A DNA stretch of 64,000 bases, taken from Microbacterium sp. LWS13-1.2 (lineage in GTDB: Bacteria; Actinomycetota; Actinomycetes; Actinomycetales; Microbacteriaceae). The notes under the pieces were generated by a model. That model was not told the origin of the DNA. It saw only the letters and a list, made by a program, of their open reading frames with translations, and did not search any database. Location: assembly GCF_040144835.1 (NCBI RefSeq), contig NZ_CP151632.1, positions 372,001 through 436,000 on the forward strand, given 5' to 3'. Made by a program: the position numbers and the translations under genes. Shown here piece by piece: positions 1 to 8,094 of this stretch. Each line of letters begins with the position of its first letter. Within the stretch, counting starts at the first letter, position 1.

Positions 1-803
1 ATCGCACCCGCATTGAACTCGGGGACGAACAGCTGGTCGTACTTCGCAAACGGGTAGGCGTAGTCGAACTTCTCCTCGAAGTAGGAGAAGCCCTGACGCG
101 TCTTGTCGAAGATGTAGTCGGAGTCGAGGAACTGCCAGAGGCTCTTGCGGCCGTACACGCCGAGGGGGATGACGCGGCCCGACGAGCTGGTGAGCTCGGA
201 GAACGTCGCCTCGTAGGGGCCGGCGATGAGCGCCGTGATGTACGACGAGATGCGGGGAGTGGGCTCGAAGCGCCACGTCGCGGTGCCATCGCCATGCGCC
301 GTGGGCTCGGGGGTGGGGGAGTTGGAGACGACCTTCCACGGCTCGGGCGCGGTCACCGTGAAGGCGAACGTCGCCTTGAGGTCGGGCTGCTCGAACACCG
401 CGAAGACGCGGCGGGAGTCGGGAACCTCGAACTGCGAGTAGAGGTACACCTCGCCGTCGACCGGGTCGACGAAGCGGTGCAGGCCCTCGCCCGTGTTCGT
501 GTAGAGGCAGTCGGCGTCGATGACGAGCTCGTTGTCGGCGGCGAGACCGTCGAGCGCGATGCGCGAATCCGCGAAGGCGGACACCGGGTCGATGGATCGG
601 CCGTTGAGGGTGATCTCGCGCACGGAGCGCGCGATCAGGTCGATGAACGTCGCGGCACCAGCGGTGGCGGTGAAGCGGACGACGGTGCGCGATCCGAAGA
701 TCTCGGCGCCCTTCGTCAGGTCCAGCGCGATCTCGTAGGACTGCGTGTCGACGATCGCGCGGCGCTCCTGCGCCTCGATGCGGGTGAGATTCTCTCCAGG
801 CAC
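1..803 (-). CDS. pepN: Aminopeptidase N (M1 family), N-terminal part only
   Basis: The first 267 codons of a zinc aminopeptidase that removes N-terminal residues from peptides in the cytoplasm. The frame starts at a GTG (VPGENLTRIEA) with a GGGAG box about 9 bases upstream, and this start is typical of actinobacterial PepN. The visible part is the N-terminal beta-sandwich domain. The window edge cuts the substrate-binding GAMEN motif after its first two residues (EFNAGA...), so the HExxH zinc site lies outside. A -10-like TAGGCT on the minus strand at 881-876 suggests a leader of about 65 nt. Confidence 0.93.
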   Translation of the reverse strand, partial: MPGENLTRIEAQERRAIVDTQSYEIALDLTKGAEIFGSRTVVRFTATAGAATFIDLIARSVREITLNGRSIDPVSAFADSRIALDGLAADNELVIDADCLYTNTGEGLHRFVDPVDGEVYLYSQFEVPDSRRVFAVFEQPDLKATFAFTVTAPEPWKVVSNSPTPEPTAHGDGTATWRFEPTPRISSYITALIAGPYEATFSELTSSSGRVIPLGVYGRKSLWQFLDSDYIFDKTRQGFSYFEEKFDYAYPFAKYDQLFVPEFNAGA

Positions 804-878
804 TGCTCTTGCTCCCAGGGGTGAGGGGTTTCGGATGCCACGGCCGACGCTGCTGGCGCCGGCGACAACCGTCCCAGC

Positions 879-2576
879 CTACGCGGTGAGTCCCCGCGGC
901 TCACGACGCACGTGGCTCCGCGCGTGCTCGACCGCGGCGGGGAGGGTGTCGAACAGGTGGTTGTGATGCCGGAGCGAGTCGAGCACTCCGACGGTCCGGA
1001 ACAGCTCCTCGTGGCCGGGCTGTACGCCCTTGATGAGCACCGTCACCCCGCGCCGCTCGAGCGACTGGACGATCTCGGTGAGGATGCGCGCCCCGGACGC
1101 GTCGACGAGCTCGAGCTGCGACATCCGCAGGATGACGACCGACACCCCGCTGATGTGCATCACCGTGTCGAAGACCCGGTCGGCCGCGGTGAAGAACAGC
1201 GGGCCGTCGATCCGCACGATCGCGATGCGCTCGTCGCCCGGCTCCGGCGCGCCGGCGAGCGCTTCGCGCTGGACCCCGGTCGCGCGCGAGACGCGGCGCA
1301 GAGCGACGACGCCGGCGAAGACGACGCCGATCGCGACCGCGACGATCAGGTCGAACGACACCGTGATCACTGCAGTGACGATGAACGCGGCGGCGTCGGA
1401 CCGCGTCGACCGCAGGACCGAGCGCACCGTCCGCGCGTGGACCATCCGCAGCGCCGTGACCATGAGCACCCCGGCGAGGGCGGCGAGCGGGATGGCGCCC
1501 ACCGGCCCCGCTGCGACCAGCACGACGCCGACGAGCACCAGCGCGTGCACGATCGATGCGAGCCGCGTGCGTCCGCCGGAGCGCACGTTGACGGCGGTGC
1601 GCGCGATGGCCCCTGTCGCAGGCATCCCGCCGAGCAGCCCCGAGCCGATCGACGCGATGCCCTGCCCGACGAGCTCGCGATCGGGGTCGTACGGCCCGGT
1701 ATCGGCCAATGATGCGGCGACCCGCGCCGAGAGCAGCGACTCGAGGGCGGCGAGTGCCGCCACGGTGAGCGCGGGGACGGCGAGCTCGCCGAGCGTGGCC
1801 GGATCGAGCATGGGAAGGACCGGCAGGGGCAGCGAGGACGGCAGCACGCCGATCGTGGCGAGCGGCGTGGCCAGCACGGCGGCGAGCACCGTGGCGAAGA
1901 CGATGCCGATCAGCGAGCCGGGCAGCGCGGCGTGGATCCGTGGCGCGACCAGCATGCATGCCGCCACGATCGCGGCGGCGCCGGCCGCCCACGGCACGTA
2001 CGCCCAGTCGGCGTTCGCGATCGCCTGGACGGCGGCCACGACGGCGTTCGCGCTGTGTTCGCCGGCGCTCGGCGTGATCGGCGACACGATGAGGGGGATC
2101 TGCTGCAGGAAGATGATGACGGCGATACCGAGCGTGAAGCCTTCGATGACCGGCCAGGGGACGAACGACACGGCGCGCCCCAGTCGCAGTGCTCCGGCAG
2201 CCAGCACCACGACTCCCGCCATCACGCTGAGCGCCGCGACGGCGCCGGCGCCGTGGGCGGCGACGATCGGCAGCAGCACCACGACCATCGCTCCCGTCGG
2301 CCCCGACACCTGCACGTTCGACCCTCCGAACACCGCTGCGAGCAGACCGGCCACGATCGCGGTGACGAGCCCGGCCTCGGCGCTGAGTCCCGAGCTGACG
2401 CCGAAGCCGAGGGCGAGCGGGAGAGCGACGATGCCGACCGTCACCCCGGCGAGAAGGTCGCCACGCCAGGTGCGTCGGAGCAGACGGTAGTCGCCGAGCG
2501 AGGGCAGGAGCTCTCGCATCGACCGCATCAGACGGGTTGCGCGAGGTGCTCGCGCCGAGCCATCGGTCGCACTCAT
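879..2576 (-). CDS. SulP-family anion transporter with C-terminal STAS domain
   Basis: A 565-residue membrane transporter of the SLC26/SulP family, which carries sulfate, bicarbonate or other inorganic anions. About 10-12 hydrophobic segments fill residues 40-420, opening with a Sulfate_transp-type region (GDLLAGVTVGIVALPLALGF). A cytoplasmic STAS domain follows (about 440-550) with the DASGA motif. The ATG overlaps the stop of the upstream ArsR-type gene as ATGA, so the two form an operon. The substrate cannot be read from sequence; bicarbonate and sulfate are the usual candidates. Confidence 0.9.
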   Translation of the reverse strand: MSATDGSARAPRATRLMRSMRELLPSLGDYRLLRRTWRGDLLAGVTVGIVALPLALGFGVSSGLSAEAGLVTAIVAGLLAAVFGGSNVQVSGPTGAMVVVLLPIVAAHGAGAVAALSVMAGVVVLAAGALRLGRAVSFVPWPVIEGFTLGIAVIIFLQQIPLIVSPITPSAGEHSANAVVAAVQAIANADWAYVPWAAGAAAIVAACMLVAPRIHAALPGSLIGIVFATVLAAVLATPLATIGVLPSSLPLPVLPMLDPATLGELAVPALTVAALAALESLLSARVAASLADTGPYDPDRELVGQGIASIGSGLLGGMPATGAIARTAVNVRSGGRTRLASIVHALVLVGVVLVAAGPVGAIPLAALAGVLMVTALRMVHARTVRSVLRSTRSDAAAFIVTAVITVSFDLIVAVAIGVVFAGVVALRRVSRATGVQREALAGAPEPGDERIAIVRIDGPLFFTAADRVFDTVMHISGVSVVILRMSQLELVDASGARILTEIVQSLERRGVTVLIKGVQPGHEELFRTVGVLDSLRHHNHLFDTLPAAVEHARSHVRREPRGLTA

Positions 2577-2935
2577 CGCGTGGGCAGGGCGGGAAGGGAG
2601 CCGGCGTCGGCGAGCAGGTCCCTGTCTCCCGCGAGCATCCCGATCAGCAGCGCACGCGCCACAGCGAGCAGCTCGGCGACGCGCGCGTCGGCGAGGCTGT
2701 AGTACACGTGGCTCGCACGCCGCTCGGACGCCACGAGCCGGTGCCGTCGCAGCACCGCGAGGTGCTGCGACAGGTGGGATGCCTCGAGCCCCGTCTCGGT
2801 CTGCAGCTCCGCGACGCTCACCTCCTCCGCGGCGGCGAGCAGTTCGAGGATGCGGATCCGGAGCGGGTGTGAGAGTCCCTTGAACAGTCCGGCCTTGACC
2901 TCGTAGAGCGGGCGCTGACTCTGTGTTAGTGGCAT
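2573..2935 (-). CDS. ArsR-family winged-helix repressor
   Basis: A 120-residue winged-helix protein with the classic ArsR layout: SHPLRIRILELL, then a recognition helix (LEASHLSQHLAVLRRHRLV) and a wing (SHVYYSL). It contains no cysteine, so the metal-binding box of ArsR/SmtB sensors is absent and the effector is unknown. It overlaps the SulP gene by four bases and probably controls it. A -10-like TATGAT at 2950-2945 puts the transcript start about 3 nt before the ATG, and a perfect palindrome overlaps both, which suggests autorepression. The reading frame stays open upstream, but that part is only the antisense of hemH. Confidence 0.88.
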   Translation of the reverse strand: MPLTQSQRPLYEVKAGLFKGLSHPLRIRILELLAAAEEVSVAELQTETGLEASHLSQHLAVLRRHRLVASERRASHVYYSLADARVAELLAVARALLIGMLAGDRDLLADAGSLPALPTR

Positions 2936-2949
2936 GATGAAGTCATCAT
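2934..2949. promoter_or_regulatory. Palindrome over the arsR start, probable operator
   Basis: ATGATGA-AG-TCATCAT is a perfect 7-2-7 inverted repeat. It covers the start codon and the -10 box of the ArsR-type gene and lies 40 bases before the divergent hemH start. Its position suits a repressor site that blocks the arsR-sulP promoter and perhaps affects hemH. Binding is inferred. Confidence 0.5.
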
Positions 2950-2989
2950 ATCGCTGAGGCGGCCGAGTGAGCAGTGTCAGGATGGGGGA

Positions 2990-4189
2990 GTGACCTCTCC
3001 CGAGCAGCACGTCGTACCGTTCGCATCGCCCGCCGCCGCATCCGGGGCTCCGTACGTCGAGCAGGCTGTCGCCTACGACGGCCTCCTGCTCGCCGGCTTC
3101 GGCGGTCCCGAGGGTCAGGACGACGTCATCCCCTTCCTCCGCAACGTCACGCGCGGGCGCGGTATCCCCGACGAGCGCCTCGAAGAGGTCGCGCACCACT
3201 ACCGCCACTTCGGCGGGGTGAGCCCGATCAATGCGCAGAACCGTGCGCTGAAGGCCGCGCTGGAGGCTGAGCTCGCCAGCCGCGGCATCGACCTGCCGGT
3301 GTACTGGGGCAACCGCAATTGGGCGCCGTACCTGGATGAGGCGGTGACGGATGCCGCGGCCGCCGGCGACACGAGGCTTCTCGGCCTCGCAACGAGCGCC
3401 TACTCCTCGTTCTCGAGCTGCCGGCAGTACCGCGAGGACTTCGCGCGCGTGCTGACCGACACCGGGCTCGAGAACACCGTCACCATCGACAAGGTCCGCC
3501 AGTTCTTCGACCACCCCGGCTTCGTGCAGCCCTTCGTCGACGGCGTGCGCGACGCCGTGAGAGGATTCCTCGCCGACGGCATCGCCCCGGAGGCGGTGCG
3601 CGTGCTGTTCTCGACCCACAGCATCCCGACAGCGGATGCCGAGCGGTCGGGCCCCCGCGAAGGCGACGAGCAGCACCGTGATCTCGGGGAGGGCGGCGCG
3701 TACGCGGCCCAGCACCTCGCCGTCGCCGAGGTGGTCATGGCGGCAGTCGCGGCAGACGTGCAGGGCGCCGACCGCGTCGCGTGGGATCTCGTGTACCAGT
3801 CGCGCTCGGGCCCGCCCAGCCAGCCGTGGCTGGAGCCCGACGTCAACGATGTGATCGCCGAGCTTCCCGCTGCCGGTGTGCAGGCGGTGGCGATCGTCCC
3901 CCTCGGCTTCATGAGCGACCACATGGAGGTCCTCTGGGACCTCGACACCGAAGCGATGGATGCCGCGGCGGAGGCGGGCATCCGTGCCGTGCGCACGCCG
4001 ACCCCCGGTGTCGACCCGGTCTTCGTGTCGGGGCTCGTCGACCTCGTCCAGGAGCGGTTGAGCGGCACGCCCGCGGCGGAGCGCCCGCACGCGACGGACC
4101 TCGGGCCGTGGTTCGACGTGTGCCGCCCGGCCTGCTGCGAGAACGTGCGCGCGGGCTTCAAGCCGGCTGCCGCCGGCGTCGCACCCTGA
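2990..4189 (+). CDS. hemH: Coproporphyrin III / protoporphyrin ferrochelatase
   Basis: A 399-residue ferrochelatase that inserts Fe2+ into the porphyrin ring. In Actinobacteria this is the CpfC step of the coproporphyrin-dependent heme pathway. Visible marks are the conserved STHSIP (metal-site His), the QSRSGPP-PWLEPDV block, a mid-protein Cys in SSFSSCRQY and the C-terminal CRPACC cluster; together these fit the [2Fe-2S] cluster of actinobacterial enzymes. It starts at GTG 2990 with CAGGAT six bases before it, so the mRNA is probably leaderless. It stands alone, divergent from arsR-sulP. Confidence 0.93.
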   Translation: MTSPEQHVVPFASPAAASGAPYVEQAVAYDGLLLAGFGGPEGQDDVIPFLRNVTRGRGIPDERLEEVAHHYRHFGGVSPINAQNRALKAALEAELASRGIDLPVYWGNRNWAPYLDEAVTDAAAAGDTRLLGLATSAYSSFSSCRQYREDFARVLTDTGLENTVTIDKVRQFFDHPGFVQPFVDGVRDAVRGFLADGIAPEAVRVLFSTHSIPTADAERSGPREGDEQHRDLGEGGAYAAQHLAVAEVVMAAVAADVQGADRVAWDLVYQSRSGPPSQPWLEPDVNDVIAELPAAGVQAVAIVPLGFMSDHMEVLWDLDTEAMDAAAEAGIRAVRTPTPGVDPVFVSGLVDLVQERLSGTPAAERPHATDLGPWFDVCRPACCENVRAGFKPAAAGVAP

Positions 4190-4273
4190 GCCCCGCACAC
4201 CACCGCAGCACCGCCCGGCACCGAGCTGTCGGCATCCGTCACCGTCCCCTCCGGCTTCCCTAGGATTGAGCCC

Positions 4274-4816
4274 ATGCGCATCCACATCGCGACCGACCAC
4301 GCCGGCCTCGAGTTCTCGACGCAGCTGCAGCACCATCTCGCGGCGGCGGGTCACGAAGTCGTCGACCACGGCCCCCTCGAGTACGACCCGCTCGATGACT
4401 ACCCGGCGTTCTGCATCCGTGCCGCCCAGGCGGTCGTGCGGGACCAGGCCGCCGGCATCGAGACGCTCGGCGTCGTCTTCGGCGGCTCGGGCAACGGCGA
4501 GCAGATCGCAGCGAACAAGGTGATCGGCGTCCGTGCGGCTCTTGCGTGGAGCATCGCCACCGCCGAGCTCGCGCGTGAGCACAACGACGCGAACGTCATC
4601 GCGATCGGCGCCCGCCAGCACACCTTCGAAGAGGCGACGACCTTCATCGACCGCTTCATCGAGACGCCGTTCTCGGGCGAGGAACGTCACGCGCGGCGCA
4701 TCGCGCAGCTGGCGGCCTACGAGGAGGACGGCACGCTGCAGCCCGACCCGCGCGCCCCTCAGCAGCCCGACGTCCTGGCCGCCGACGACAGTTCGTTCGA
4801 CCCCGAAGCCGGCTGA
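4274..4816 (+). CDS. rpiB: Ribose-5-phosphate isomerase B
   Basis: A 180-residue RpiB/LacAB-family enzyme interconverting ribose-5-P and ribulose-5-P in the pentose phosphate pathway. The N-terminal TDHAGLEF loop and the GGSGNGEQIAANK motif match the mycobacterial type, where a glutamate (here Glu76) replaces the catalytic Cys of E. coli RpiB. The C-terminal 25 residues are acidic and variable. A TAGGAT box at 4261-4266 lies seven bases before the ATG, so translation is probably leaderless. The Nei gene follows after four bases and is likely co-transcribed. Confidence 0.94.
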   Translation: MRIHIATDHAGLEFSTQLQHHLAAAGHEVVDHGPLEYDPLDDYPAFCIRAAQAVVRDQAAGIETLGVVFGGSGNGEQIAANKVIGVRAALAWSIATAELAREHNDANVIAIGARQHTFEEATTFIDRFIETPFSGEERHARRIAQLAAYEEDGTLQPDPRAPQQPDVLAADDSSFDPEAG

Positions 4817-4820
4817 CCCG

Positions 4821-5819
4821 ATGCCCGAGGGCCACTCCGTCCATCGCATCGCCCGCCAGTTCGACCGCAATTTCGTCGGCCGCGCCATCGCGGCCTCCAG
4901 TCCGCAGGGCCGCTTCGTCGAAGGCGCCGCGATCCTCAGCGGCCGCACCGCGACGCAGGTGCGGGCCGTCGGCAAGCAGATGTTCCTCGAATTCGACGAC
5001 GATCTGTGGCTGCGGGTGCATCTGGGCATGTACGGCGCATGGGACTTCGCCGGGGAGATCGTCGTCGATCCCACGATCGCCTCGGCGAACGGCCGGATGG
5101 GGCAGACCAACCAGCGGGGGACCGAGCTCGGCGAGGTGATCCTCGACAGTGCCGGGGAGAACTCGCTGACTTCGATCGGCGCCCCCCGGCGGACCCGCGT
5201 GCACGTGCGGATGTCGGAGCAGACCACGGGTCTCGCCGACGAGGGCGACGAGTGGCCGCCGCCCGTGGTGGGGCAGGTGCGACTGCGGCTTCTCACGGAC
5301 GTCACGTGCGCCGATCTGCGCGGACCGACGGCCTGCGAGCTGCAGACCCCGGACGAGGTAGCAGCCACCATCGCGAAGCTCGGCCCCGACCCCCTCGTCG
5401 ACGACGTCACGGAGGGCGAGGAGCGGTTCACCTCGGTGGTGCGCCGCAAGCCGACGTCCATCGGCCTGCTGCTCATGGACCAGAGCGTCGTCAGCGGCAT
5501 CGGCAACGTGTACCGAGCCGAGCTGCTGTTCCGTGCGCGCCAGAACCCGCATACCCCGGGTCGCGACGTGCCCGAGGAGGTCGTGCGCGAAATCTGGCGC
5601 GACTGGGTGCGGCTTCTCGCGATCGGTGTCGAGACCGGCCAGATGATGACGATGGACGACCTCGACCCGGACGCCTACCGCAAGGCGATGGCGAGCCGCG
5701 ACGACCGGCACTGGGTCTACCACCGCGCCGGGCTGCCCTGCCGCGTGTGCGGCACGGCGATCGTCGTCGAAGAGGTCGCCACCCGGAAGCTCTACTGGTG
5801 CCCGTCCTGTCAGGCCTGA
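4821..5819 (+). CDS. Fpg/Nei-family DNA glycosylase/AP lyase
   Basis: A 332-residue base-excision repair enzyme that removes oxidised bases and cleaves the abasic site. The N-terminus MPEGHSVHR carries the catalytic Pro2 and Glu3, a VGKQ loop supplies the conserved Lys, and an H2TH region occurs near QSVVSGIGNVYRAE. The last 30 residues form a four-cysteine FPG zinc finger (CRVC...CPSC). The PEGHS start and overall form favour an actinobacterial endonuclease VIII (Nei2-like) over MutM. It is read just after rpiB. Confidence 0.9.
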   Translation: MPEGHSVHRIARQFDRNFVGRAIAASSPQGRFVEGAAILSGRTATQVRAVGKQMFLEFDDDLWLRVHLGMYGAWDFAGEIVVDPTIASANGRMGQTNQRGTELGEVILDSAGENSLTSIGAPRRTRVHVRMSEQTTGLADEGDEWPPPVVGQVRLRLLTDVTCADLRGPTACELQTPDEVAATIAKLGPDPLVDDVTEGEERFTSVVRRKPTSIGLLLMDQSVVSGIGNVYRAELLFRARQNPHTPGRDVPEEVVREIWRDWVRLLAIGVETGQMMTMDDLDPDAYRKAMASRDDRHWVYHRAGLPCRVCGTAIVVEEVATRKLYWCPSCQA

Positions 5820-5860
5820 CGCCGCGGCTGACGCCTCCGCTGCGCGAATAGGCTGAGTCC

Positions 5861-6502
5861 ATGCGCCAGAACCCGAGCTTCGCGATGTCGGATGTCGGCG
5901 AGATCCGCCGCCTCATCGAGCAGAATCCGTGGGTCACGCTGGTCAGCTCCACGGACGCTGGGCTCGTCGCCTCGCACTACGCGGTGCTCCTGGACGCCGA
6001 CCGGGACGACCTCACCATCGTGGGCCACGTCGGCAAGCCCGACGACCTCATCCACGGACTGGGCGAGCGCGAGCTTCTCGTCGTCGTGCAGGGCCCCCAC
6101 GGGTACATCTCGCCCGGCTGGTACGGCGACGCGCAGAGCGTGCCGACCTGGAACTTCGTCTCGGCGCATCTCACCGGCATCCCGGAGCTGCTGACGCCCG
6201 AGGAGAACCTCGAGGTGCTCGAACGCCTCGTGGCGCGCTTCGAGAGCGGCATGCCGCAGCCCCGGCTGATGTGGGCGCCTCCCAACGACCCCGAGTTCGT
6301 CCGTCGCCTGGAGAGAGGGACGGCGGGGTTCCGCCTCACAGCCACCCGGGTCGTCGGCAAGCGCAAGCTCAGCCAGAACAAACCCGACGACGTCGTCGAG
6401 ACGGTGATCGTCGAGCTCGCGGCCGGTGCGAGCCCCTACGCCGATCGACGGCTGCCGGCCGAGATGCGCCGCGACCTCGAAACCCGGAAGGCGGCCCGAT
6501 GA
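5861..6502 (+). CDS. PaiB-like FMN-binding protein
   Basis: A 213-residue member of the PaiB/FMN-binding split-barrel family, named after the B. subtilis negative regulator of sporulation and protease genes. The sequence shows MRQNPSFAMSD, then a barrel with HYAVLLD and a GPHGYISPGWY block typical of the family, and a C-terminal RKLSQNKP motif. It may bind flavin or heme; a direct regulatory role is not shown for actinobacterial members. TAGGCT at 5849-5854 sits six bases before the ATG (leaderless). Its stop overlaps the next ATG. Confidence 0.85.
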   Translation: MRQNPSFAMSDVGEIRRLIEQNPWVTLVSSTDAGLVASHYAVLLDADRDDLTIVGHVGKPDDLIHGLGERELLVVVQGPHGYISPGWYGDAQSVPTWNFVSAHLTGIPELLTPEENLEVLERLVARFESGMPQPRLMWAPPNDPEFVRRLERGTAGFRLTATRVVGKRKLSQNKPDDVVETVIVELAAGASPYADRRLPAEMRRDLETRKAAR

Positions 6503-8004
6503 CGTTCGCCCGCGGCGACGCCCCCGACGTGATCGCGAACGCGCGGCTGACCGGGTCTCAGCGCACCGACCCCTTCGGGTCCGACCCTGTCGACGTCCAC
6601 CTGGCCGAGGGACTCGTCGTCGACATCGCGCCCGCCGGGGCGCTGCCACGGAGCGGGCGTGTGCTCGACGCCGGCGGCGGCTGCGTCATCCCCGGTCTCT
6701 GGGACCACCACGTGCACACCGTGCAGTGGGCGCTCACCGCGCAGCGCGTCGCTCTGGGTCAGGCGGAATCCGCCGCCCATGCGGCGGCGCTCATGTCGGC
6801 GGCGCAGACGATGGCCGACGGACGCCGCGTGGGCAGCGGGTATCGCGACGCCTTCTGGGGCGACGCGCCGGACCTCGCCGTCCTCGACGCGGCGACCGGC
6901 GAGGTGCCGACCTACCTCATCAACGCCGACGTGCACAGCGTGTGGCTCAACACCGCGGCTCTCCGCCGCGAGGGAATCGCGCCCGACGGCATCGGCGTCC
7001 TGCGTGAAGAGCCCGCGTTCGAGATATCGCGGCGGCTCAATGCCGTCGACGCGTCGGTGTCGGATCCGCTCGTCGCCCGTATGGCGCAGGATGCCGCCTC
7101 CCGCGGCGTCGTGGGGCTCGTCGATCTCGACATGGCGTGGAACGAGGACGCCTGGGTGCGCCGCCTCGCGAACGGCTTCGACGCCCTGCGGGTCGTGTTC
7201 GGCATCTACCCCGAGTTCCTCGACCGCGCCGTCGCGGAGGGACTGCAGACGGGCGATGTCGCCCGGGGTGCGGCATCCGACCTGGTCCGCGTCGGTCCGC
7301 TCAAGGTGATCACCGACGGCTCGCTGGGAACCCGCACGGCGGCGACGTCCCAGGCCTATCCGGGCGATCCGCACAACCACGGACTGCTGACGGTCCATCT
7401 CGCCACGCTGGTCGATCTGATGACACGCGCGACCGCGGCCGGCATCGCCTCCGCGATCCACGCGATCGGCGACGTGGCGAACTCCCACGCGCTCGACGCG
7501 TTCGCGGCGACGGGCGCGTGGGGCACGATCGAGCACGCCCAGCTTGTCGCTCACGCCGACATCCCGCGGTTCGCGCGTCTGGGCGTGGGCGCGAGCGTGC
7601 AGCCCGAGCACGCGCTGGACGACCGCGACCTCACCGACAGGGTCTGGGCGGGCCAGACCGCACAGGCCTACCCGCTGCGCGCTCTCGCCGACACCGGGGC
7701 GAACCTGCTGTTCGGGTCGGATGCGCCGGTGGCGCCGCTCGATCCGTGGGCGACGATGGCGGCGGCGGTGTTCCGCACGCGCGACGGTCGCGACGCCTGG
7801 CAGCCCGGGCAGCGAGTGGATGCCGCCACCGCGCTCTCGGCATCCACCCGCGGCGGGTCGACCGAGCCTGCTCGCATCGAGCCGGGCGACGTGGCCGACC
7901 TCGCGATCTGCGAGCGGGACCCGCTCACCGCCGACGAGGCGGGGCTCCGCGGCATGCGCGTCGGCGCGACGCTCCTGGCGGGACGCCTGACCCACCTGGC
8001 GTAA
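6499..8004 (+). CDS. YtcJ-like metal-dependent amidohydrolase
   Basis: A 501-residue amidohydrolase-superfamily protein with a TIM-barrel metal centre. The HxH motif lies in WDHHVHT, followed by a Lys-containing GPLKVITDGSLGT strand, HAIGD, and a GSDAPV strand with the metal-binding Asp. YtcJ-like members hydrolyse amides or carbamates of unknown identity. The ATG overlaps the stop of the PaiB-like gene (ATGA), so the two are co-translated. A strong hairpin follows the stop. Confidence 0.85.
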   Translation: MTFARGDAPDVIANARLTGSQRTDPFGSDPVDVHLAEGLVVDIAPAGALPRSGRVLDAGGGCVIPGLWDHHVHTVQWALTAQRVALGQAESAAHAAALMSAAQTMADGRRVGSGYRDAFWGDAPDLAVLDAATGEVPTYLINADVHSVWLNTAALRREGIAPDGIGVLREEPAFEISRRLNAVDASVSDPLVARMAQDAASRGVVGLVDLDMAWNEDAWVRRLANGFDALRVVFGIYPEFLDRAVAEGLQTGDVARGAASDLVRVGPLKVITDGSLGTRTAATSQAYPGDPHNHGLLTVHLATLVDLMTRATAAGIASAIHAIGDVANSHALDAFAATGAWGTIEHAQLVAHADIPRFARLGVGASVQPEHALDDRDLTDRVWAGQTAQAYPLRALADTGANLLFGSDAPVAPLDPWATMAAAVFRTRDGRDAWQPGQRVDAATALSASTRGGSTEPARIEPGDVADLAICERDPLTADEAGLRGMRVGATLLAGRLTHLA

Positions 8005-8006
8005 AG

Positions 8007-8052
8007 CCCTCCCCGCCGTGCGGGGGTCTTCCCCCGTACGGGTTCGGGAGGG
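8007..8052 (+). terminator. Two-part GC-rich hairpin after the amidohydrolase
   Basis: An outer CCCTCCC/GGGAGGG stem encloses an inner ten-pair stem (CGTGCGGGGG/CCCCCGTACG, one G-T pair) with a TCTT loop. No T-run follows. It sits directly after the stop codon, so it probably ends the paiB-amidohydrolase transcript. Confidence 0.6.
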
Positions 8053-8094
8053 GGTCGGATGCCGCCGCGACGCCGTCGTCGCGAGGCTGGATGC

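Noticed and set aside
2936..5506. Very long minus-strand open frame running into the arsR gene
   Set aside because: It is antisense to hemH, rpiB and nei, has no family match and arises from G+C-rich third positions; only the last 120 codons are a real gene.
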